Positions 14,984 through 25,990 of a DNA stretch of 50,662 nt are shown one piece after another. Position 1 is the first letter of the stretch. Every line of letters begins with the position of its first letter. A program made the translations under genes and the position numbers. The notes below the pieces were generated by a model. That model was given only the letters and a program-made list of their open reading frames with translations, ran no database searches and was not told the origin of the DNA. The stretch is from Oscillospiraceae bacterium (GTDB lineage: Bacteria > Bacillota > Clostridia > Oscillospirales > Acutalibacteraceae): contig JAQXVY010000030.1 in assembly GCA_029225165.1 (NCBI GenBank), positions 1 through 50,662 on the forward strand, read 5' to 3'.

Positions 14984-16104
14984 TTTGTACTCCCCAATGT
15001 TAAAATTATAGCTGTGCTGATTACATAGATTGCCATTACACAAAGAATGATTACAAGAAGTGTTGACAAAACAGAACTGCAACATTTAAGGACAGACGAG
15101 GGTGCCTTGACGCCCAGCATATCGGCAACACCGCTTGAAATGTTGAGGGAAACTATCCACAACAGACAGTTGATAACAACAGGCAAAAACACAATTACAA
15201 CACTGATTATTACAAACACTCCCAAACCTGTTTTTAAGAGAGTCATACTTCCCTGAATAGTCTTGTATGCCTCGGAAAGTGCAGAACCCACTATTGGGAT
15301 AAAGGATGACAGAGTAAAACGAACCGCCCTTGTTGAAACTGTATCTGCCGCTGTGGTTATAAGTGTTTTAAAGGTTAAAAGTCCTGAAAATACCGTCATT
15401 ACAAATGCTATTACCCACTTGATGAATTTTGAAAGTTCTCTGATGATGCCGTCAAGCTTGATGTCTGAGGACACAGAGGATGTCACCGACACACCTAAAA
15501 ATACACTTAACAGAGGTGCAATTAGGTGGGAAGAAAGCCAAGTTATTCCCTCCCCAACCATTACAACAAAGGAGTAGTAGGACGCACCGGTTACTCCTTG
15601 TCCATTTGTGATTAGTGCTACCACCATAATGGGGATATAAATGAGCATAAAGCTACCTGCGTTTTCTATTGAGGTGACTGCTCTGTTCACAACAGAAACA
15701 ACAGGGGTTACAATTGAAAGAGTAATTATAAGGACAAATACAGCGTCTGAAATGCTTTGCATATTTCGGCTTTTCAGGTCGTCACGAAAATTATCAAAGA
15801 CTGAATATATAAGGAGCATACACATTACAAGTGCAGAGGAAGAAAGGGGTGTAACACCCTCCTGCCCTGCAATTCTGATAATCTCCTTAAAAAAGTCAGA
15901 AAAGGAAAGGTTGATTATACTGTTGTAGTCCTCTTCGTCAATTCCCAGATTATTTAGTGAATCCCGGGAATTTTGGTCAAGGCTATTTGACAGGTTACCG
16001 CCGCCGATTTCTTCAAGGGCATCTGAAAATGTTGAGGCACTAAATGAACAAACCGACAAAACAGGGATAATTATTATGAGCAGAGGTATTACTATCCTTT
16101 TCAT
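14980..16104 (-). CDS. spoIIIAE: stage III sporulation protein AE
   Basis: A 374-residue polytopic membrane protein. A signal-like first segment is followed by an extracytoplasmic stretch (30-95) with NLSFSDFFKEI, then about seven membrane helices. The FTLSSFIPIVGSALSEAYKT motif and SGVADMLGVKAPS are conserved in the family. AE is the main polytopic part of the SpoIIIA complex and is thought to form a pore or a base. The ATG at 16104 overlaps the spoIIIAD stop by four bases. Confidence 0.94.
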   Translation of the reverse strand: MKRIVIPLLIIIIPVLSVCSFSASTFSDALEEIGGGNLSNSLDQNSRDSLNNLGIDEEDYNSIINLSFSDFFKEIIRIAGQEGVTPLSSSALVMCMLLIYSVFDNFRDDLKSRNMQSISDAVFVLIITLSIVTPVVSVVNRAVTSIENAGSFMLIYIPIMVVALITNGQGVTGASYYSFVVMVGEGITWLSSHLIAPLLSVFLGVSVTSSVSSDIKLDGIIRELSKFIKWVIAFVMTVFSGLLTFKTLITTAADTVSTRAVRFTLSSFIPIVGSALSEAYKTIQGSMTLLKTGLGVFVIISVVIVFLPVVINCLLWIVSLNISSGVADMLGVKAPSSVLKCCSSVLSTLLVIILCVMAIYVISTAIILTLGSTK

Positions 16105-16496
16105 TGTACACCTGCCAAGGAAAGAGAAATTGACAAAACCTCTTTAAAAAGTGGCAGTGCCATAATCAGGGTGATAACCTTGCCGGCAAGGGAAATTTGA
16201 GAAGAAAGAGATGTGTAGCCTGACTCCTTGCACACATCACAGGTAAACTCGGTGATAAAACAAATTCCTGTGCATTTTAGTAGCAATGTTATATATTCGC
16301 TACTTATATTAACGCTGTTGAAAAGCTCCTTAATGTATGCAGTGACCTCTCCAAAATAGTCAAGTAGGTACAGAAGAATCATCACAGATGTAAACAGGAT
16401 TATTATTAGTGAAATTGAGGGGTGGTATTTTTTTAGGCTTAGGGAAAAAACGAAGGCAACAACGGAAATTACGCAGACAAGGGTAATGTCCATCAT
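16101..16496 (-). CDS. spoIIIAD: stage III sporulation protein AD
   Basis: A 131-residue protein with about four membrane helices. The family motifs ALLLKCTGICFITEF (here ITLLLKCTG...) and DVCKESGYTSLSSQISLAGKVI are clear. AD and AC resemble each other and are proposed small membrane parts of the channel. Two ATG codons follow each other at 16496 and 16493; the first overlaps the spoIIIAC stop and is used here. The ends overlap both neighbours. Confidence 0.92.
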   Translation of the reverse strand: MMDITLVCVISVVAFVFSLSLKKYHPSISLIIILFTSVMILLYLLDYFGEVTAYIKELFNSVNISSEYITLLLKCTGICFITEFTCDVCKESGYTSLSSQISLAGKVITLIMALPLFKEVLSISLSLAGVQ

Positions 16497-16687
16497 AGTC
16501 CGAACACCGACTTGATTGTGTCAAACAATGTGCTTATTTGTGAAATTATCATCATAAGGGCAACAATCAGTCCCATTATTGTAGTGAGTAGAGCCTGTTC
16601 CTCCCGTCCGCTCCTGATTAAAAGCTGATTGAGGACAGCGACAATAATTCCTATTGCCGCAATTTTAAAAATCATATCTACATCCAT
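16493..16687 (-). CDS. spoIIIAC: stage III sporulation protein AC
   Basis: A 64-residue protein with two membrane helices (IFKIAAIGIIVAVLNQLL and LLTTIMGLIVALMMII) joined by the polar loop IRSGREEQ, the typical size and pattern of SpoIIIAC. The ribosome site is weak (GGATG). It starts 11 bases after spoIIIAB and overlaps spoIIIAD. Confidence 0.92.
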   Translation of the reverse strand: MDVDMIFKIAAIGIIVAVLNQLLIRSGREEQALLTTIMGLIVALMMIISQISTLFDTIKSVFGL

Positions 16688-16698
16688 TGTATCATCCT

Positions 16699-17166
16699 TT
16701 ATATAAACATTACCACAAAGGCAAGACCTGAAAACAGCCCAAGCATACGGTATAGCTTTGACTTCTTTATAATGTCTTCCTTTGATTTTTCGTACTGCTC
16801 ATTAAAAAATTCTGTGTATAACTTTATGTGGCTTAATTGCCCCTCAATATCCGTTGAGCCAAGACCGCTGAAAAATTTTGCAAGTAGAGCCTTGTCCTGC
16901 TTTTCAAGTGATAAGGACTGAATTTCCCTGTTATAACCCTCAATATCAACAGCATTTTTCAGAGGTACAAGAATGTCCTCTGCACATTCAAAGACAAGTG
17001 TAAAAATATCGTCGTTTCTGTATCGGATATTAGTTTCCATTCTGTTTAGGAAAAGGAGAATTTCACCTAAATTGTTTCTTCTCCTTGTCAGCTTGTAGGA
17101 CTGATAAAAGCCGATTAGTGTAAAAAACAGAAAGACTAACAGAAGTCCAAATAATTTAACACTCAT
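16699..17166 (-). CDS. spoIIIAB: stage III sporulation protein AB
   Basis: A 155-residue protein with one N-terminal membrane helix (LFGLLLVFLFFTLIGFYQSY), a helical soluble domain (35-140) containing ILLFLNRMETNIRY, and a final hydrophobic segment (GLFSGLAFVVMFI). The domain is related to type II secretion protein F-like folds, and AB is thought to work with the ATPase SpoIIIAA. The start overlaps the end of spoIIIAA by 11 bases. Confidence 0.92.
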   Translation of the reverse strand: MSVKLFGLLLVFLFFTLIGFYQSYKLTRRRNNLGEILLFLNRMETNIRYRNDDIFTLVFECAEDILVPLKNAVDIEGYNREIQSLSLEKQDKALLAKFFSGLGSTDIEGQLSHIKLYTEFFNEQYEKSKEDIIKKSKLYRMLGLFSGLAFVVMFI

Positions 17167-18109
17167 TTTTCTTAAAAAGCTCTTTCATATCAATTATGGA
17201 ATCAACCTCACAAGGGTTGTTTTTGTTTTTAAGCAAAACAGCCTTTGAAAATGCGTTAAGACTGAGAATTTCCTTAAAAAGTGACTTATTAACAAGCTCC
17301 TTGGCAGAGGAACAGTGTACGGTGGCAATAAAGCTTACACCTGAGTTTATACCGTGAGAAATTGCCTCAACCTCTTTAGTTGTGAGAATTTCGTCGCAGA
17401 TTACAAAGTCGGGGGACATATTCCTGATAGCCTGTGTTATACCGTCGGACTTTTTGTACATTGTGAAAACATCGGCATTGCCAAGGTCTTTTTTGGGTTC
17501 ACCCTTAAAGGTGGCGGAAATTTCGTTTCGGGAGTCGATTACGCAAACTTTTTTGCCGTAGTCAATAGAAAGTGAACGGGCAATATCACGAATTAGAGTA
17601 GTTTTTCCCGAACAGGGTTTACCGCAGATGAGCATACTGTCAAGGCTGTTTTGGAGCTGGTCTAAAAGGCTTCTGCTACAGCCGATAAATTCCCTTGAAA
17701 CACGAATATTAAGGGAAGAAATGTCCTTTACATTGATAAGCTCGCCGTTTCCGTACACAGCCGAGCCTGAAATTCCCATTCTGTGACCGCCGTTTATTGT
17801 GATGAAACCATTTGCAATTTCGCTTTGGCGGTTATATACGGAGTAGGTACAAGCCTTTGAAAAGCACTCGTTAATATCTCCCTTAGTCACCTTTATGTAG
17901 TGTAGATTGGTGAATAAATCGGCGGTGAAGGACTTGTCCGTAAGGTAGTAGGTGTGTTTGTTACAGCTTACTGTGACAGGCATATTGATACGCAGACGGA
18001 TTTCCTGAATATCCTCCTTAATCTCCTTTGGCAGAGATAAAATAATGAGTGCAATTCTTTCCGGCAATACAGAGGTTACTTCCTTAAGTACATCATAAGT
18101 TTTGTCCAT
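17156..18109 (-). CDS. spoIIIAA: stage III sporulation protein AA, secretion-type ATPase
   Basis: A 317-residue P-loop ATPase related to secretion ATPases. Walker A is MLICGKPCSGKTTLIRD; Walker B-like VICDEI lies at about 245, followed by a sensor-type ATVHCSS. The N-terminal domain carries QEIRLRINMPVTV. It is proposed to power assembly or transport by the SpoIIIA-SpoIIQ channel. I chose the ATG at 18109 because AAAGGA sits 9 bases before it; the ATG at 18118 touches that site, and the 18166 start would run into the ligA terminator. It is first in the spoIIIA operon, with a candidate SigE promoter just upstream. Confidence 0.93.
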   Translation of the reverse strand: MDKTYDVLKEVTSVLPERIALIILSLPKEIKEDIQEIRLRINMPVTVSCNKHTYYLTDKSFTADLFTNLHYIKVTKGDINECFSKACTYSVYNRQSEIANGFITINGGHRMGISGSAVYGNGELINVKDISSLNIRVSREFIGCSRSLLDQLQNSLDSMLICGKPCSGKTTLIRDIARSLSIDYGKKVCVIDSRNEISATFKGEPKKDLGNADVFTMYKKSDGITQAIRNMSPDFVICDEILTTKEVEAISHGINSGVSFIATVHCSSAKELVNKSLFKEILSLNAFSKAVLLKNKNNPCEVDSIIDMKELFKKNEC

Positions 18110-18130
18110 AATTTTCATTCCTTTCTCTAA

Positions 18131-18158
18131 AAGATATGAAAACAGGCAAAAAAATATG
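18131..18158 (-). promoter_or_regulatory. candidate SigE-dependent promoter of spoIIIA
   Basis: TCATATT (-35, about 18159-18153), 14 bases, then CATATCTT (-10, 18138-18131) on the minus strand fit the SigE pattern kmATATT / CATACAnT in spacing and core. The -35 uses bases of the ligA terminator 3' arm. The start of transcription would be near 18124, just before the ribosome site. spoIIIA is a known SigE operon. Confidence 0.5.
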
Positions 18159-18179
18159 ACCGCCAAAAGGCAGTCATAT
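18154..18179 (-). terminator. intrinsic terminator after ligA
   Basis: An 11-bp stem ATATGACTGCC / GGCGGTCATAT (one G-U pair) with a TTTT loop, followed on the minus strand by seven T. It lies 7 bases after the ligA stop. Confidence 0.92.
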
Positions 18180-18186
18180 ATAATTA

Positions 18187-20771
<2,585 letters not shown>

Positions 20772-20780
20772 ATGCCCCTC

Positions 20781-21332
20781 CTAAAGTAAATTTTCGTCAT
20801 AAACAGCCCTCATTCCGCCAATAAATTTTGGTCGGGTTCTTGCGGCTATTATGATTGCTTTGCCGATTTTTTTGTGAGTCATTTTAAGAGGTACTGCTGT
20901 TTCCTTAAGGTGCATACCAATAAGCACCCCACCAATATCTATTCCCGCATCAGCCTTGATATGCTCCACCATTACAGGGTTGTCAAACAGGCTGAATGCC
21001 GTTGTAGCGGAGGAACCGCCTGCCTTTGGCTGTGGAACAACATTCACCCTTTCAAGACCTAACTTGTCTGCAAGAGATTTTTCTACAACTAATGCTCTGT
21101 TAAGGTGTTCACAGCACTGAACAGCCATATAAACACCCATTGACTTTAGTGTATCGTAAAAGGCACTGTAAACATCCTTGGCTAAAGCAAGGTTACTGTC
21201 AGTGCCCATAGGACTTCCGTTAATTTCGGAGGTTGAGCAACCTATTACAAGGATGTCGTCCTTTTTCAGATTTGCCTTTTCAATAACCTCATTAAAAACT
21301 TCTTTTGTTTGTTCAATTATTTCATTATTCAT
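20781..21332 (-). CDS. UPF0340 / YwlG family protein
   Basis: A 183-residue protein matching the UPF0340 (TIGR01440) family: VIGCSTSEINGSPMGTDSN, QCCEHLNRALVVE, VNVVPQPKAGGSSATTAF and GIDIGGVLIGMHLKETAVP are all conserved blocks. The family is widespread in Firmicutes and its function is unknown. AGGTGAT precedes the ATG. It lies right after the ispH-S1 terminator and begins the ywlG-HD-ligA run; I found only weak promoter-like sequences in the 60-base gap. Confidence 0.85.
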   Translation of the reverse strand: MNNEIIEQTKEVFNEVIEKANLKKDDILVIGCSTSEINGSPMGTDSNLALAKDVYSAFYDTLKSMGVYMAVQCCEHLNRALVVEKSLADKLGLERVNVVPQPKAGGSSATTAFSLFDNPVMVEHIKADAGIDIGGVLIGMHLKETAVPLKMTHKKIGKAIIIAARTRPKFIGGMRAVYDENLL

Positions 21333-21393
21333 AAAATCACCTCATAAATACTATTATTCGTATTATTGTACTAATTCCTGTTATTATAAAACA

Positions 21394-21414
21394 GAGGCAC
21401 CAAAAAGGTGCCTC
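21394..21414 (-). terminator. intrinsic terminator after ispH-S1
   Basis: An 8-bp stem GAGGCACC / GGTGCCTC with a 5-base loop, then TGTTTTAT on the minus strand. Confidence 0.85.
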
Positions 21415-21434
21415 CTTTTATCTTTATAGATTAA

Positions 21435-23432
21435 TTATTCAGCAGTTTCTTCTTCAACCTCAGCAGGTGTCTCTTCTACTGCCTCTTCTGCTGTTTCTTC
21501 AACGATAAGAGCACGCATAGAAAGTGAAACTCTCTTCTTCTCAAAGTCGATAGCAATAATCTTTGCCTCAACCTCGTCGCCTACTGCGAGAACATCCTCA
21601 GGCTTTTCAATTCTCTTGTTAGAAATCTGGCTGATGTGGATAAGACCGTCAATACCCGGGATAATGTTTGCGAATGCACCGAATGTTGTAAGACCGACAA
21701 TCTTGCACTTTGCAACTGTTCCAACAGGATACTGGTTTTCAAGGATGAACCATGGGTTGTCCTCGTCCTTCTTGTAGCCAAGAGAAATCTTCTTTGTTTC
21801 TTCGTTGATATCCTTAATGTAAACAGCAACCTTGTCACCAACATTAACAACCTCTGATGGGTGCTTAATTCTTGACCAGCTAAGCTCACTGATGTGAATC
21901 ATACCGTAAACGCCGCCGATGTCAACAAATGCACCGTAGCTTGTGAGGGACTTAACTGTACCCATATATGTATTGCCAACAGCCAAATTCTCAAGGAGCT
22001 TTGCCTTTTCTTCTGCTCTCTTTTCCTTAAGAACAGCTCTGATTGAGCCGATTGCTCTCTTTCTTCTGCCCTTCTTGGAAACCTCAAGAAGTCTGAACTG
22101 AACTTCCTTGCCCACTAACTCTGATGCATCCTCATCACGAGTAAGAGTTGCTTGGGAAGCAGGGATAAAGATACGGTTGCCCTTGAGCATTGCAATAACG
22201 CCGCCGTTAACAGCCTCGATAACCTTGCCTGTAAAGATTTCGTCGCTCTCAGCAAGGGCTTCAAGCTCTTCCCAGTTTTTCTGAGCGTCTACTCTCTTTT
22301 TGGAAAGCATAATTGTGCCCTCTTGGTCGTTAGTCTTCATAATAAGAAGCTCAATTTCGTCGCCAACCTTGAGTACATCGTTGGCTGTTACTGTTGGGTC
22401 GAAAGAAATTTCGTCGTTAGGAATATATCCTGCCTGTTTTCTGCCAACATCAACAGAAACATCACCGTTGGCGGCTATGCTCATAACAGTGCCCATTACC
22501 CTCTCATTTGTATTCATACTCTTTAGAGACTCTTCAAGCATCTCCTCAAAGCTCAATTCATTTTCATTCACGCTGGATGTGTTTACTTCACTCATTTTAT
22601 CCAGAACCTCCTTAATAATCCTTGCCGGTGTTGACGCACCGGCTGTTACGCCTATACTATCTGCCTTACTTATCTCTTTTACCGGTAGTTCCTCTGCAGT
22701 TTCAATAAAAAAGGTATTTTTGCAATTTGAAGAGCAGATACTATATAACTTAAAAGAGTTTGAGCTGTGTTTATCGCCAATAACAAACATCATATCGACT
22801 GATTTTGAAATTTCAGCCGCCTCTTTCTGGCGTAAGGTCGTAGCATTACATATTGTATCAAAAATTTTTGCATTTGTATAGACATTTTTTAAACTTTTTA
22901 TACTTTTTTCCCATTCTTTTAGGTCGAAAGTTGTTTGTGCTACAATTTTTATGAAATTATTTTTCTCTGGAGGAATTATTTTAAATATTTCTGCCAATTC
23001 TTCCAAATTCTTAAAAGTGTAGCACTGTGCAGAACAATGTCCCATTATACCCTGAACCTCGGGATGAAGCTTGTCGCCGGCTATAATTACAATCTCGTCC
23101 TCCTTTGCCTCTTTCACAATTTTGTGAATTTTTGCAACAAATGGACAGGTTGCATCAACATAGTTTAGATTTTTTTCCTTTATATTGTCTATCACCTTTT
23201 GGGAAACTCCGTGGGAACGAATTACAACTGTGTCCTCCTGTTTTGCCTCATCTATGGAATCAATGGCAACAACACCTTTTTCGTTAAGCTCCTGTACCAC
23301 CTGCATATTGTGAATAATCGGTCCAAGTGTACATACAGATTTGTTTTCATCAACAAGCTTATTTACAATTTCGATTGCCCTGTTTACACCAAAGCAAAAG
23401 CCTGCTGACTTTGCAACAATTACTTTTTTCAT
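21435..23432 (-). CDS. ispH: fused IspH (HMBPP reductase) and ribosomal protein S1
   Basis: A 665-residue fusion. Residues 1-285 are IspH, the last enzyme of the MEP isoprenoid pathway, which reduces HMBPP to IPP and DMAPP. Its three [4Fe-4S] Cys are present: Cys13 (GFCFGV), Cys96 (ATCPFV) and Cys195 (TICNATT). Residues about 310-640 hold four S1 RNA-binding repeats, the last two with the canonical pattern (YGAFVDIGG-YGMIHISE and FGAFANIIPGIDGLIHIS). A Glu-rich tail ends the protein. This fusion is established in many Clostridia. It overlaps plsC by four bases (ATGA), and its operon neighbours cmk and plsC match the usual cmk-ypfD context. Confidence 0.95.
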   Translation of the reverse strand: MKKVIVAKSAGFCFGVNRAIEIVNKLVDENKSVCTLGPIIHNMQVVQELNEKGVVAIDSIDEAKQEDTVVIRSHGVSQKVIDNIKEKNLNYVDATCPFVAKIHKIVKEAKEDEIVIIAGDKLHPEVQGIMGHCSAQCYTFKNLEELAEIFKIIPPEKNNFIKIVAQTTFDLKEWEKSIKSLKNVYTNAKIFDTICNATTLRQKEAAEISKSVDMMFVIGDKHSSNSFKLYSICSSNCKNTFFIETAEELPVKEISKADSIGVTAGASTPARIIKEVLDKMSEVNTSSVNENELSFEEMLEESLKSMNTNERVMGTVMSIAANGDVSVDVGRKQAGYIPNDEISFDPTVTANDVLKVGDEIELLIMKTNDQEGTIMLSKKRVDAQKNWEELEALAESDEIFTGKVIEAVNGGVIAMLKGNRIFIPASQATLTRDEDASELVGKEVQFRLLEVSKKGRRKRAIGSIRAVLKEKRAEEKAKLLENLAVGNTYMGTVKSLTSYGAFVDIGGVYGMIHISELSWSRIKHPSEVVNVGDKVAVYIKDINEETKKISLGYKKDEDNPWFILENQYPVGTVAKCKIVGLTTFGAFANIIPGIDGLIHISQISNKRIEKPEDVLAVGDEVEAKIIAIDFEKKRVSLSMRALIVEETAEEAVEETPAEVEEETAE

Positions 23433-24082
23433 TTATCCACTCTGTCCATTTCTCTAAACTTTGTAATTTCGTTCATAATTATTTTTGAGGCTGTACGAAA
23501 TTCTCTTGGTGACGGCTCCTCGTCGTTGCTGAAACCAAGCTCCTCGTAAGATAACGGCTTTCCTATGCGAATCACACGCTTTGCAAAGACGCTTTTGCTT
23601 TTGCCCACAACGGTTATGCACATTGGTACAACAGGTGCTTTTGTCTGACGGGCAACAACTGCACAGCCACTCCTTGGTCGCAAAAGCTCACCTGTTTTAC
23701 TTCTTCCTCCTTCAAGGAAAATTGTCATTACCTTTCCGTTATTAATTAAGTCCTCACCTGTTGCGATAGCCTTACCGTCATTTGCACCCCTTGTAACAGG
23801 GAAAGCACCCAAAACTCTGATTAACGCACCAAAGAAAGGATTTCTGAAAAGCTCTGACTTTGCCATAAAATAAACTCTTCTTTTGTGGGTAAGACCAACG
23901 AAAACAGGGTCTGTGTAGGAAAGGTGGTTACAGGCTATTATGTAACTGCCATCTTTGGGAAGTTCGCACTCCCTAATGGTCTTATAACGGAAAATCAGTT
24001 TGAATATGGGAAGAACAATAACCTTGCAGACTTTGTAAAAAATCAGATGTTCTTTTATCTTCATTTCTTTTGGCTCAGACAT
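23429..24082 (-). CDS. plsC: 1-acyl-sn-glycerol-3-phosphate acyltransferase
   Basis: A 217-residue acyltransferase with the HX4D catalytic motif (NHLSYTD, His53 and Asp58), the VTRGANDG block and the substrate motif FLEGGRSKTG, then an APVVPM block. It adds the second acyl chain to lysophosphatidate to give phosphatidate at the membrane. Its start codon overlaps the cmk stop by one base and its end overlaps ispH-S1 by four. The cmk-plsC-ypfD(S1) order is common in Gram-positives. Confidence 0.92.
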   Translation of the reverse strand: MSEPKEMKIKEHLIFYKVCKVIVLPIFKLIFRYKTIRECELPKDGSYIIACNHLSYTDPVFVGLTHKRRVYFMAKSELFRNPFFGALIRVLGAFPVTRGANDGKAIATGEDLINNGKVMTIFLEGGRSKTGELLRPRSGCAVVARQTKAPVVPMCITVVGKSKSVFAKRVIRIGKPLSYEELGFSNDEEPSPREFRTASKIIMNEITKFREMDRVDK

Positions 24083-24750
24083 TACATTCTCTCCCTTATA
24101 ACCTTAAGTAATAAGTTTTTTGACCCTTCAAAGTCATAGTCGCTTGTGTCAACAGTGATGCTGTCCTCGGCAGGTTTTAACGGCGCTATTTCACGGTGGC
24201 TGTCGTTGTAATCTCTTTCGTTTACATCCTTAAGCACATCCTCGTAGGAAACATCAATTCCCTTTTCAATGTTCTCCTTGTATCTTCTCATTGCCCTCTT
24301 TTCGGCAGAGGCTGTAAGGAAAATTTTGATTTTAGCGTCAGGCAGTACTACCGTACCGATATCCCTGCCGTCCATAATAACATTGTCGTTTTTAGCCATA
24401 TTACGCTGTAAGTCGAGCAAAAATGCCCTGACCTCAGGTATTGCAGAAACAGCAGAGGCATACATAGACGCCTGTGGAGTTCTGATATATCCCGAAACAT
24501 CCTCGCCGTTAAGGAGAACAATTTGAGTTCCCTCATCGTTAAAGGCAAGCTTTACTTCAATTTCACTTAGAAGTGACACAATGCCATCTTTATCATCCTT
24601 AGAAATTCCCTTTCTTGAGGCGGCAAGACCGATAGTTCTGTACAAAGCGCCTGTGTCAACATAGATGAAAGAAAGCTCCTTGGCAACCTCCTTTGAAAGT
24701 GATGATTTTCCGGCACCGGCAGGTCCGTCAATAGCAATTGCAATAGACAT
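24082..24750 (-). CDS. cmk: cytidylate kinase
   Basis: A 222-residue P-loop kinase. The N-terminal AIDGPAGAGKSSLSK is the Walker A motif. YVDTGALYR (CMP-binding), DGRDIGTVVLPDA and the C-terminal block with NDSHREIAPLKPAEDSI are the family signature. It phosphorylates CMP and dCMP. It follows the flavoprotein gene by four bases and overlaps plsC by one. Confidence 0.96.
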   Translation of the reverse strand: MSIAIAIDGPAGAGKSSLSKEVAKELSFIYVDTGALYRTIGLAASRKGISKDDKDGIVSLLSEIEVKLAFNDEGTQIVLLNGEDVSGYIRTPQASMYASAVSAIPEVRAFLLDLQRNMAKNDNVIMDGRDIGTVVLPDAKIKIFLTASAEKRAMRRYKENIEKGIDVSYEDVLKDVNERDYNDSHREIAPLKPAEDSITVDTSDYDFEGSKNLLLKVIRERM

Positions 24751-24754
24751 ATTT

Positions 24755-25990
24755 TTATCCTTCCTTTATAGCACTGTAATATCCCGCAAGTCTGCCTGTT
24801 GAAAAGGCAATTTGCAAGTTAAATCCCCCTGTGTAGGCATCTACATCAATTACTTCTCCACAGAAGAAAAGGTTTGAAATCAGTTTGCTTTCCATAGTTT
24901 TAGGGCTGATTTCTTTGGTAGAAATACCACCTGAAGTTATGATAGCCTCGCTGATACTGCCTAAAGAGGATATATTTACAGTGAAATTTTTTAATAAATC
25001 AAGGAGAACCTTCCGTTCTTCTTTGGTTATAGAATTACATTTTTTTGTTTCCTCTATTCCCCATCTTTTGAGAATAACAGGAATTAACTTTTTAGGTAAT
25101 AATTCTTTTAAAGAATTATTTATTTGATTGTTTTTGTGATTTGTAAATTCCCTTTGAAGTCTTAAATCTAACTTTTCTTCCGACAACGCAGGTTTAATAT
25201 CAAGGGAAATACTGTATGACTTTTTGTCAAAATCCCTCATATGAGCACTTGCAGACAAAACAACAGGTCCTGATACACCCCTGTGGGTAAACACCATTTC
25301 GCCAAAATCCCTGTAGATAGCCTTGTTGTTTTCGTATGCAGTAAGTGCCACATTTTTTAATGAAAGACCTTGAAGTTCACCGCAAAAGCTGTCACTTGAA
25401 ACAAGTCCCACAAGGGATGGCTTTAGCCTTGTAACCGTGTGACCAACAGACCTTGCAAGTGCATATCCGTCACCTGTGGAGCCTGTACCGGGGTAACTCA
25501 TACCGCCTGTTGCAATGATTACACTGTCGGCAAAGAATTCTCTGCCCATACTGTCAGCCACACCTATGACCTTATCATCCTGTGTGATAAGTGACTTTAC
25601 TCTTGACTCTATCACCTTGACACCACTGTTCCTGACAAATGAATAAAGTGCATCGGCAACATCCATTGCCCTGTCGGAAACAGGAAAAACCCTGTTGCCA
25701 CGCTCTGTTTTTGTTTCTAAGCCTAATTCATTAAAAAACGAAATAGTATCTTGACTGTCAAAATTGCTTATTGCACTGTATAAAAAACGAGGATTTGTGG
25801 GAACATTCTGTATAAAAGTATCTCTGTCGCAGTTGTTGGTAATGTTACATCTGCCCTTACCTGTGACAAGTATTTTTCTGCCTGTTCTGTTGTTCTTTTC
25901 AAGGAGTGTTACATTTGCACCGTAGTATGCTGCTGTACCTGCCGCCATCATTCCCGATGCTCCGCCGCCTACAACAATAACATCAGGCAT
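24755..25990 (-). CDS. HI0933-type FAD-dependent oxidoreductase (YtfP/YhiN family)
   Basis: A 411-residue flavoprotein. The N-terminal dinucleotide-binding motif is VVGGGASGMMAAGTAAYYG. TGKGRCNITN, ATGGMSYPGTGSTGDGY, TGGVSG-like THRGVSGP, and the C-terminal LFFCGEVIDVDAYTGGFNLQ are hallmarks of this family. Members bind FAD; their reaction is not settled and they are often labelled aminoacetone oxidase or NAD(P)/FAD-dependent oxidoreductase. It overlaps the RpiR-type regulator by eight bases and precedes cmk. Confidence 0.88.
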   Translation of the reverse strand: MPDVIVVGGGASGMMAAGTAAYYGANVTLLEKNNRTGRKILVTGKGRCNITNNCDRDTFIQNVPTNPRFLYSAISNFDSQDTISFFNELGLETKTERGNRVFPVSDRAMDVADALYSFVRNSGVKVIESRVKSLITQDDKVIGVADSMGREFFADSVIIATGGMSYPGTGSTGDGYALARSVGHTVTRLKPSLVGLVSSDSFCGELQGLSLKNVALTAYENNKAIYRDFGEMVFTHRGVSGPVVLSASAHMRDFDKKSYSISLDIKPALSEEKLDLRLQREFTNHKNNQINNSLKELLPKKLIPVILKRWGIEETKKCNSITKEERKVLLDLLKNFTVNISSLGSISEAIITSGGISTKEISPKTMESKLISNLFFCGEVIDVDAYTGGFNLQIAFSTGRLAGYYSAIKEG

